A stretch of 64,000 nucleotides of DNA, taken from assembly GCA_036674765.1 (NCBI GenBank), contig JARVKI010000038.1, positions 334,670 to 398,669 of the forward strand, read 5' to 3'. The stretch's first letter is position 1, and each line of letters opens with the position of its first letter. Below are positions 25,064 through 34,586 of this stretch, piece after piece. This DNA comes from Seiridium cupressi. Its lineage: Eukaryota > Ascomycota > Sordariomycetes > Amphisphaeriales > Sporocadaceae. The notes under the pieces are model-generated. The model was not told where the DNA came from. It saw only the letters and a list, made by a program, of their open reading frames with translations, and made no database searches. The translations under genes were made by a program, and so were the position numbers.

Positions 25064-25068
25064 ATTAT
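25064..25068 (+). repeat. Target site duplication of solo LTR, right copy (ATTAT)
   Basis: Exact match to the five bases left of the solo LTR. Confidence 0.7.
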
Positions 25069-28000
25069 AAGTTAAAATATCGAGGCCTTAGTTAATATAA
25101 GAGTTTAAAGAAATTTTATCTCGTTATAAATCGTTAATAAGTTTTAAATATTATAAAAATAAAAGAAAACGCCTTATTAATTTAAAATTATAAATAAAAA
25201 ATTAATAATATATAATAATAAAATCGTTAATATAAAGATTACGTATATTTAAATTTATATTTAAAATTATAATAAAAGATTTACGTACGATATTATAAAA
25301 ATTATAAATTACGATTTAGTTTTAAGGATATTTTAATTATAAATGAATAATTTTTAAATAAATTAAAATATAAGCCAGTTTTAATAAAATATATTAAAAA
25401 GAGATTTAGCTTTTAAATAGCGTTCGACGAAAGGACTTTTAAATAAAATTAAAATATTTAAATTTTACGTTATAATTAAAAATGTTAAATTAAAATTTAT
25501 ATACGAAATACCCGAAAAATATAAAGAATTTAACGATTTATTTAATAAAAAACTAAATATAAAATTATTAATATATATAAGGTTTAATTATAAAATATTT
25601 TTAAAAAAAAGTACGGAGTTATATTTTATACTTATTTACCCGGTATAATTATAATACGAAAAAGTATTTAAAAAATACTTTAATAAGATATTATTAAAAG
25701 GATAAATTAAGGAATTTATTTTACCCGTAAAATACCCGATACTTTTTATATTAAAGAAAAATAAAGATAAAAAGCTTAAATAAAGGTTTTATATCGATTA
25801 TTAAAAACTTAATAAAATTATAATTAAAAATAAATACCTTTTATTATTAATTAAAAACCTGCGAAATAAATTATACGGTATTAAATGGTTTACGGTTTTA
25901 AATTTACTTAATATATATAAATTAATTAAAATTAAAAAAGGCGACGAATAGAAAATAATATTCCGTAATAAATACGGATATTTCGAATATTTAATTATAC
26001 TTTTTAAATTTATAAATATACCCGTAAATTTTTAAAATATAATTAATATAATATTATAAAACTTTTTAAATAAATTCGTAATAGTTTATTTTAATAATAT
26101 ATTTATATTTTCGAATATAATTAAGGAATATAAATAATATATTATAATAATATTTAAAAAAATTATAAAAAGTAAACCTTTTAATAAATTTAAAAAAAAG
26201 TAAATTTTATTAGCGAAAAGTTATTTTTATAAAATATATAATGTTTTTAGGAGAAATTTAAATAAAAGATTTTAAAATAATAATAATTAAAAAATGGTTA
26301 ACGCTTTAAAACGTTATAAATATATAATCCTTTTTAAAGTTAATAAATTATTATAAAATATTTATCTTTAGCTTTATAAAAATAAAAAGCCTTTTAACGA
26401 ATTTAATTAAAAAGGACTTATTATTTTAATAGATTTATACCGAATAATAAGCGTTTAAAGAATTTAAAAAGAAAATAACGGAAGAACTTATTATAATTAT
26501 AGCCGACCTTAATAAAGAGTTCGAGGTCGAAACCGACGTATCGAATTACGCGATCGGCGGCTAACTCAGCTAACGAAAGGATAACGGGAAGTTACACCTA
26601 ATCGCTTATTACTTTAAAAAGCTTAACGGACTAAAGTTTAATTATTAAATCTACGATAAAGAATTAATAACAATTATTAAGGTATTTAAAAAATAAAAAT
26701 ATTATTTTAATAAAATAATATATTAAATTAAAGTTTATACCGATTATAAAAACTTAATATTATTTATTAATAATAAAAAATTTAATAAGCGATAAATATA
26801 ATAGTTAAAGTTTTTAATAGACTTTAATTTTATTATTATTTACCGAAAAGGATTAAAAAACGGAAGAGCTGACGCGTTAAATCGCAAATCGGATTATTTT
26901 TAAAAAGCGCTTAAAGAAATATATATTATCCTTACGATTAATAAAAAAGGAAACTTTATACCGATTATAAATTTATACGTTATTAACCAGGTAATTATAT
27001 AAGAGATATAAGTTAAGAAAATTAATAAAAAGTATTAAAAAGCGGAAGTTTTAATATATTAAAGGAAAATATACCTTTTTAAAAAATTTTAAAAAAAACT
27101 TATTAAAAAATATTATAAATTATTATTTAACGGGTATATAAGAATTTTTAAGATTATTAAAAGGATTTAATAATAATTTAATTGCGAAAACTTAAAATAA
27201 TATATTTTTAAAGTTATTAAAAATTATAACCTTTATAATAAAGTTAAGGTATCTTAATATAAGCCGTATAAAAAGTTATAATTAATAATATTACCCGATA
27301 AAACTTAAAAATCGGTCGTTATAAACTTTATTATTAAGTTATTATTATTAAAAAAACTAATAACAAACGTAAAATATAATAATATCCTTATTATTATAAA
27401 ACAATTTACGAAATACGGATATTTTATCTTATATAAAAAAATAAATAACGTTATAAAACTCGCTTATATTATCTTTAAAATTATAATTAATTAATATAAG
27501 CTATTAAATAAATTTATTTCTAATAAAAATAAGCTTTTTACGTTAAAATTTTAATAATCCTTTATATTATAACTAAAAATTAAATATAAATTATTTATAA
27601 CATTTTACCCGTAAATAAACGGATAAATAAAACGAGTAAATTAAATATTTAAATAATATTTACGGTATTACGTTAATTATAAATAAAATAATTAAATATA
27701 ACTATTATTAATTGCGTAATTCGCTTATAATAACGCGATTAACGAGTTTATTAAAATATTACCGTTTTACGCTAATTTCGGATATAACTTTAATATTATT
27801 AAAGAACTACTTTACGGCGAATAAGCACTTAAAACTATCGAATACGTTAATAAGCTTTAATTATTATAATAATCCTTATAATAAAAACTTTTATTTTTTT
27901 AATAATAAATAAAATAATATTATAATAAAAAAAGATTAAAAGATTAACCTTTACGAAAGGAAATAAAATTTATTTATTACGTAAAAATATTAAAATAAAG

Positions 28001-28330
28001 CGATTTAATAATAAATTCGATTTTAAAAAATTTAAACTATTTAAAATCGATAAGGTTATTTTAAAAGTTAATTTTCGATTATCGCTATTAAAAATAATAT
28101 ATATATTTCTAACGGTTTATATTTCGCTATTAAAATTAACCTTAATTAGTATAAAGCTTAAAATAAACTTAAAAGTAAAGCAATTAAATTAATAAGAATA
28201 CAAAGTCGAAAAAATTATATAATATTAGAAAATCGGTAAAAAATACCGGTATAAAGTTAGGTAAAAGGGTTACTTATATTTAGAAAATACTTAAAAACTT
28301 ATAAAGCATTTTAAACGGCACCTTAAAGTT
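25064..28330 (+). pseudogene. pol remnant: reverse transcriptase, RNase H, integrase, chromodomain
   Basis: Translating while ignoring stops reveals the pol order. The reverse-transcriptase active-site motif lies at about 26084-26115, where both acidic codons now read Asn. RNase H (FEVETDVSNYAIGG, 26520-26561) is locally less mutated. The integrase core and the segment before its C-terminal part are recognisable near 27390 and 27600-27720. A chromodomain (EYKVEKI, then YRYKVR and KGY) lies at about 28195-28320. Many TAA/TAG codons stand where Gln or Trp is expected. The protein-coding capacity is lost. Confidence 0.88.
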
Positions 28331-28920
28331 TTAAAGGAGTATTAACGCCGCCCGAGGGCAGCAAAGGGCCGAGCCCTGCGAACTCTTTTTTAAAACTAAA
28401 AAAGGTCCAGTTTAGTTTATTAAGAACGCTTAACGAACGGATATTATTTATAATATAATATTCGTAATTAGCTAAGGTAAAAAGGGCGTTATCCTCCTTA
28501 TTTAATTTTAATATACCCCGCTCCGCCAATTTTAGACTTTTTTTTTTTATATAACCTTAAATCTTACGGATCCGCGATAAGCGATTAAAGGCAGTTAAAA
28601 ACTACGCTTAAATCTCGGTTATTTTTTAATATAATTATATTAAATTTTTATTTGCTTTATTTTCCTCGACGTTTAACTTATCGTAATAAATAAGGAGTTT
28701 TTTTAAAGAATTCGATATTAAAACCCCGTTATATTACTTCCGCGATTTAACGTAATTTTAATAACGGGAAGATTTCGCGATTATTTTATATTCGAGCTTT
28801 TATTTAAAATAGTAAATATAAAGCATAATAACGGGAATACCGAATTTATTAATAATTCGAATTAAAAAAGCGTATTCGCGAGTTTTTTATATAATAACGT
28901 TTTTAGTCGAATTTAATATA
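28323..28920 (-). pseudogene. Possible antisense coiled-coil ORF remnant between pol and 3' LTR
   Basis: On the minus strand a 68-residue open frame (28323-28529) and its stop-interrupted upstream extension read as a Lys/Glu/Leu-rich helical protein (LNVEENKANKNL, then LTAFNRLSRIRKI, then LAERGILKLNKED). This resembles coiled-coil proteins often predicted near fungal repeats, but I cannot name the family. It points away from gag-pol. A small island of normal composition sits at about 28344-28385. It could also be chance openness in A/T-rich DNA. Confidence 0.4.
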
Positions 28921-29043
28921 ATAAATATATATTATTAAAATATAAATAAAAAAGGAAATTTATTAAATTAGCGATATAAGTAATAAAGCTTATTTATATA
29001 ATTAAATTTTAAAAGGCTAAAACGATTAAAAAAAGGGATTTAA

Positions 29044-29474
29044 TATTATAAACGCAGGCTAAAGATAAGGCCTTATATAAAAAATAAAAGCTTAAATAGC
29101 TAATTATTACCGTAATAATCTTATTAGGTAAAAAGAACTTAGATATTTAAGTTACGTAATTAAAAGCGATAGGAACGTAGCGCTTTTATAACTCTAAAAG
29201 CGGTGGGAGCTAAGCGTTCCTAACGCTTCCGTAAACATTAATAAAGGAATAAATAAATATATATATAATAAATATTTCTTATATAAATAATTATTACCTT
29301 AATAATTAATTTAAGCATTTATCTATTTATAAATAAGGCTTACTAAGCCTTAACGATTATATTCTTATTTTTTAAGACTTAATATTCCTATTCTATATTA
29401 CGTACCCTATTAGTATAAACCTAATACCAGTGTATTATCCTAAGGTTTATCCTGACGATAGTATATTCGTTACA
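29044..29474 (+). repeat. 3' long terminal repeat
   Basis: 431 bp, aligned without gaps to 21708-22138. The inner half (29044 to about 29230) is strongly A/T-converted, with the terminal TG changed to TA; the outer half is much less changed and ends TTCGTTACA. The purine-rich stretch AAAAAAAGGGA just before it is a candidate polypurine tract. Confidence 0.92.
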
Positions 29475-29479
29475 GCAGG
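29475..29479 (+). repeat. Target site duplication, right copy (GCAGG)
   Basis: Exact second copy of 21703-21707. Confidence 0.93.
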
Positions 29480-31155
29480 GTTAATCCGCCTCAAAACTAC
29501 ACGAAGATCATTTATGATATGCAGCAAGCGGCCATGTCAAACACATACGAACAAAGAAACTTATCCGTCTGTTTCGATCTTTATGACGATTATTGGGCAC
29601 CTCAAGGCAATGGGGTATCTTTCGTGAAGAACGAAAGTGTGCAAACGACAGCAGACAATTCTCTGTTGATGTATGTTTCCATCTTCCCGAGATATGATGA
29701 CTGGGCCAAGAATATGTGGGCCATTAGCAATGGAACCGGTAGTTTCGTGGCAAACTCACCTACCTCTCCTGTGACAACCTGGTATCTCGGGCTGCCACAC
29801 TACGAGGTATCACACTGCCTCGTTCTGCGTATGGAAAGCTCAGCGAATCGATGTCGATTTGAATTCTCACCTCCAATCATGTTTACTGCCTGCTCGCTGA
29901 ATTTCCTGAAAGGAGGCGTCATGATATGTGTTTGGGTCATGAGGAAGTGGCAAAATAGAGACAGGCAGGGTTTATTTGAGCAGGAGAAATCCCAAGCTAT
30001 GAGAGACCAGATCTTGTACACTCTTGGTGACGCGATCGCATCTTTTATGCGAAAGCCCGATCTGTCCACGAAAGACATGTGTCTGGCATCCAAGGAGGAC
30101 TTCTTATGGAAACGGCCTTTAAGCAAGCAATTAAGAAAACAGGCACCAGAACCATCACGGGACGCCCGAGCCTGGATACTTGAAGCCAGACTTTGGATGT
30201 CGTCTGCAAGCCTGAAAAGATGGTGCATCCTTCTGTTCATGTAAGCAGATGTTGGAAAAGGAGACAATCTGTATGAGACCCGAACTGACCAAGGTAGATG
30301 CTGTGTCATCCTCGCCATAACAGGAGCACTTCTAGGCCTTGCGCCACACTCCCTGCAACACCGCAAAATCCTCACAACTATGTCCGGCCTGTGGAGCCTT
30401 GGCTTTGGAGCTTTGACGCCTTTCACATACCTAGTGCTCGGTTTGCCACGCCAGGACCCCGCTGGTTTGATCTCCAACGTCCTTATCGCCAATCTACCAC
30501 AGCTGATCATATCCATCATATACATTTTCTACAACACTATGCTGAGCACCTTCCTCGTGCATCGCGAGTTCAGCTTGATGTACAAGAGTGATCGCCGCAA
30601 ACCGCTGCGGGTTTCCGAGCCCACTGGCATCCAGCGCTCCAGCTACTTCATCAGTCTGCCGTTGCGGTATGGCGTGCCCCTCTACGCGACTTCTGCCATT
30701 ATGCACTGGTTGATCTCGCAGAGTCTTTTTCTGGCTCGCATAACCGCAATTTTTCCAGACGGCGAGGACGATATCACGAATTCCTTTTCAACGTGTGGGT
30801 ATAGTCCAATTGCTGTTATCATCAGTAAGTTGAACATGTCCTCTTCTTCCATGGAGCTATCGAAGGAAATGCTGACGCTCAACGATTTTCAGCGATGTTG
30901 GTGGGAGTCGTTTTGGTGCTAACCATAATATTAATTGGCCTGGGGAAGTATGACGGCACGATGAGGATGGTATCAACAAACAGTCGTGCCATAAGCGCCG
31001 CTTGTCACGCATTGAAAGGAGATCGAGACGATGGCTATCTTCTTCCTATGCAGTGGGGAGTTGTGGAGATTAATGAGCATGTTGGTCATTGTGCATTCAC
31101 GACAGCGCCTGATCATGAGCTTCAGAAGCTAGACACGACCATGAAATACAAGTGA
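29480..31155 (+). pseudogene. DUF6536 membrane protein, 3' part
   Basis: Continuation of the gene that begins at 20902. Exons: 29480-30240, 30298-30824, 30893-31155, with phase-consistent introns of 57 and 68 bp. Family features: the extracellular-type region CFDLYDDYWAPQG, a membrane segment after RFEFSPPI, the conserved LGDAIASFMRKPD, a membrane segment CVILAITGALLGL after the first intron, LPQLIISIIYIFYN, then LISQSLFLARI, and the C-terminal block STNSRAISAACH, YLLPMQWGVV, GHCAFTT. No stop or frameshift was seen in this half, which suggests the insertion or the upstream duplication is recent, or that the half was not under RIP. Confidence 0.88.
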
Positions 31156-31441
31156 CTGGGCACGAATAGTTACTAACTTTACTTTTGGCCTTTCTAGAAG
31201 TATTTGAAGCTTTATCCAGCGCTGTAACGGTCTTTATTTTGTCGGAACTGTGACTGCGACTTTAATGATGTATAATTTGAGTTTCGCGCAATCATGGACT
31301 GACGAATGTTGGGTCTGTGCACCTCCGAAATATGCTCACAGGCGAGCAGTTGAATTTTCCTATAGATGACCGCTGTGAACCGGCTCAAATTCTCCAACCC
31401 CGTTCAAACCAAGCACAGCAAACTATACCAAACACTTCGAC
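31156..31441. other. Short intergenic region
   Basis: Lies between the DUF6536 remnant and the F-box-like gene. No feature was recognised beyond the presumed promoter of the latter. Confidence 0.5.
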
Positions 31442-33014
31442 ATGGTGGATTGCCGAGCGGAAACACAATCTACCCTATATTGGGATTCCCTACCCATAGA
31501 CCTCCGCCTCCCTATCCTCACGATACTCGTAGATGAACATCGTGGATTGGGCTCTTACGCCTCAGTCTGCAAGGATTGGCAGCTTTTCGTCGAGAAAAGA
31601 AACTTCCGTCGATTGAAGCTACGAACATCATGCCTTGAGGATTTCGAATACATGGTCACGCGACAAAGGACCCTTGTAGAACATGTTTGGTTGCATATAG
31701 ATTTTCCACGATATATTTGTCAAGCTTGTCAATGGGCAGCATTGGATCCATGGCTCATCCAAGAGAACCTTGTTGTAAAACAAGCGCTCTTGAAGCTGTT
31801 TTCCATATTGAGCAAGCGGGATCCAGTCTGTACTGATCTTACTTTAGAGCTAAGCGTCCAAGCCCGTAGCAACCCTGACCACTGGTTCACGAATTACTTG
31901 TTCGGAGCGAATCATGGGGCTGGAAACCAATGACGAGAAGCAGACTGCATGTGTCATGAACCAAGGCACCTTTCGGTCGATGGTCAGCAGGTTCAATCTC
32001 CGGGTGTACTTGCTTTTCAGCGAATCTTCGAGAGTGTTGACTCAGATGTACGGGAAACAGTACCTGAAGTTCGCGCAGTCACTAGTTTCGTCCTACGTCG
32101 ACAAGTCCGTGTTCGGTTCACTGACAGAACTCTGCAAGGTCTCTTTGAGAAGCTCCCTCGGCTAAACCATCTGGTCTGGGAACCATGGCGCGAAGGGGTC
32201 ACATCGGCCAAGGAAAGACTAAACGATAAGAGTAAGTATACAGAATCAAATATGCATGTCACATCACTCTACCATACCGCTATCTCCCCATTTAACTAGT
32301 TCTCAATCTTCTAGAAATTAGAGCTTCTAACACTCATACACAGAATATGCATCCATGATCGAGAAATGCCTACCGAAAACGTTCAAGAGCATAACAATGT
32401 TCGAAGACTTTAATGAGGACCATATACCACCGCTCCGCCAGTGGACAAGGGATCCGTTAGACGTTATTCGACACGGAGATCCCGCAGTTGGGGCAGCTTT
32501 CGCGTCCAGAAGTCTTGGCCTTGAACAAGTTTCGGCCTCATACGTCGTCGATGCTCGGCATTTCTTTCAGCCACGTCAGCCACTGTGGACTTGGCACAAG
32601 CTACAGTCCCTAGCACTCACATCGCAGGTGCTGACTGACACAGTAAGATATCCTGAAATCGCTAGTCTATTACACAGTGCGGGAGTCGCTGCACTTCGTA
32701 TGCCAAGCCTGAATACCATGGTGTTATGGAACGAAAGAAAGGGAGCAGCTTGTGCGTTCGTCTATAGGGGAGGCACCTGTCCTTCTATTACCTGGCGTAG
32801 CACATGGAATTTGAAGCTAGGACCGAGCATCGTCGAGCCATGGGAAAGAGTCGCCACCAAGTTCAGCCACTCTAGGCTCTGGGTTCAGGAGCATCCATTA
32901 CGTCGCAAAGTCATTGGCTCACATGCCGATGCTATCTACCACTTGGACCTGCCTTGTAAAGTTGTTGATCCTGTGTCCTTGTGGCAGATGCGGGAGGAAA
33001 CAGGCCGCCGCTAA
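31442..33014 (+). pseudogene. F-box-like DUF6546 protein with in-frame TGA
   Basis: Fungal F-box-like protein. The N-terminus has LPIDLRLPILTIL...YASVCKDWQ, an F-box-like pair of helices, then RNFRRLKLRTSCLEDF and HVWLHIDFPRYICQAC, typical of DUF6546 proteins. Exon 1 runs 31442-32231 and exon 2 32344-33014 (112-bp intron, phase 1). Codon 31931-31933 is TGA, after GANHGAGNQ; the same frame goes on with HEPRHLSVDG, AVTSFVLRRQ, LPRLNHLVWEPWREG and, after the intron, TMFEDFNED, all family-typical. No donor site allows the stop to be spliced out. F-box proteins usually present substrates to SCF ubiquitin ligases; that role is inferred for this family. Confidence 0.8.
31931..31933 (+). other. In-frame TGA in DUF6546 gene
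   Basis: One stop inside otherwise continuous family sequence. CGA-to-TGA (Arg) or TGG-to-TGA (Trp) would each need one transition. Confidence 0.8.
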
Positions 33015-34024
33015 AGTAAGGCGATGTGCTGTGAGGTAGGGTCCCCGGCGCGCACATTGATCGTGGAATCAAAGGTGCAACGGGTGATTTCAATATCGAT
33101 GGTACTGGGCTGAGGCCTTCGAGGGCTTGGCCTAAGTTCCTTCGTGGATTGCGGAATGATTTAATTATGGGAGAACTTTTGGGGGCAATGATGGCATGGT
33201 TCTTACATTAATTGTTTTACTTCTGTTTACAAGATACCGAGGTCTATGGGTCGCCGACGACTGGCTGGACTTTCTGGTACTTGGGACCGGAATTACATGA
33301 TGCGGTGTCTTTTATAATGGTATAATTTGGTGGTTGGGATGGTATGGTGCTACGCGGCTGTAGTTGTCCCGTCAATTCCAAAGAGCTCCTACGACTCGCT
33401 GCAGTATCTTGAAAGATGTTCCTTCGCAAAGAACATTCATTCGAAGGAAAAAGGTCTTTTGCTTGCAATAATAAGGTTAATCATTGCAGTTGACGCGGGG
33501 CTGCCCACTGAAGCCAGTCCAAGTTAGCCGCTCCAGAACCGCGCCAAATTGCCCGGCGGTTAGTCGGCATCCTGCTCACCGGCGTTTTCCGGCCAGCGGC
33601 GCTCAAGGTAGAACGGCATTCAGTTGAGGGAAGAAATAACCCACAGGTATCTGCAAATGCCCTTAATTCTCGGCCAAGGCGCGGATCCATAGCCCGCTGG
33701 CCGGTACCAGCCATTACCGCGATTGATTGCGAAGGTCGTTCTGCGTCTCCACTGTGCATCGGGAGTCGAGTCTAAAGCTACATGTACCTTATCTTCGCAC
33801 ATTCGAGATCCGTCTCGCGGATATTACCCGCCTATAGCTCATTGACTGCTTGAACTTGGCACACAAATAGCATCGACCTACTGGGTGTAGTCATAGGCAA
33901 GGGTGCGACATCAAATGAACGGTAGGGCAAGACAAGTCGGAAAGCAAAATCCTAGTTAGCGGCCACAGGAAGCCAAAGAGCATCACCACGTCACTGTCGC
34001 AACCTCTCGCCTGACATCACGAAT
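33015..34024. other. Intergenic region, no gene seen
   Basis: Short open frames only. It separates the DUF6546 gene from the TIGR04076 gene and presumably contains the latter's promoter. Confidence 0.5.
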
Positions 34025-34441
34025 ATGCCCGACGACAGCTTCGAACTTTACGACCTACGCGTTGAGGTGGTCTGTCCCGACGGGCACCCTGAAAACGAGA
34101 GATTGATTTGCGGCGCCAAGAAAGGTGACTACTTTACGCTTGAAGGCGAGATGATGTATCTACCACCCGGGCAAGGTATCAGTATCTACAGTCTCGGTGA
34201 GTTTCGTGGTTCATTCTCTCAACTTCGCAGAACATAAACCACTGACTTTCAACAAGCTTCTGTTCTACCACTACTCGCTGCTAAGCAGCGCATGACACAT
34301 GCCCATGACTGGATGAGCACGGATGCGCTAATCGCATGCCCGGACCCGAATTGCAAGTCCCAGCTTAAGATCATACGGACAGGCATCCGGAAGTTCAGCC
34401 ATGCGGAGACTACGGTGGTAGGGCTTGAAGGTAATTTGTAG
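34025..34441 (+). CDS. TIGR04076 family small protein
   Basis: Two exons, 34025-34196 and 34257-34441, with a 60-bp GT-AG intron (GTGAGT donor, phase 1), giving 118 residues. It matches the TIGR04076 pattern: an N-terminal strand YDLRVEVVCPDG, a KGDYFTLEG turn, LPPGQGISIYSLASVLPLL with the invariant PPGQG, then DALIACPDPNCKSQLKIIRTG with the conserved CPDP-C. The family is widespread in bacteria and fungi and has no established function. The start is the first ATG in frame, and the length suits the family. It lies tail-to-tail with the kinase gene, 145 bp apart. Confidence 0.87.
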
Positions 34442-34586
34442 CGGAGATCGTGGAACACGGTGTGTAGCTCATTTCACTAGGGCTGGAAATACAGGACAGT
34501 ACGCGTTATTAAACTCTACGAAACTAGTCCTGATTTCACGTATGCGACTTCCTACTTGTAATCCACAACCTCTAGATATACAGTAT

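Larger units (their letters stand above)
21708..29474 (+). mobile_element. Ty3/gypsy chromodomain LTR retrotransposon, RIP-degraded
   Basis: 7,767-bp element with two 431-bp LTRs, a 5-bp target duplication and a gag-pol order on the plus strand: zinc knuckle (23169-23210), reverse transcriptase (about 25500-26115), RNase H (about 26440-26880), integrase (about 27090-27900) and chromodomain (about 28195-28320). The integrase follows RT/RNase H, which is the Ty3/gypsy order; the chromodomain places it with the chromodomain-bearing clade. Every domain is riddled with stops from C-to-T and G-to-A changes; TpG is nearly absent over long stretches while CpG remains common, as expected from RIP. A 472-bp inverted solo LTR plus 5-bp duplication (24592-25068) accounts for part of the length. 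The copy cannot encode any functional protein. Confidence 0.94.

Noticed and set aside
27712..27912. 66-codon plus-strand open frame in the A/T block
   Set aside because: It is out of frame with the integrase remnant it overlaps and is of low-complexity composition, so chance openness is likely.
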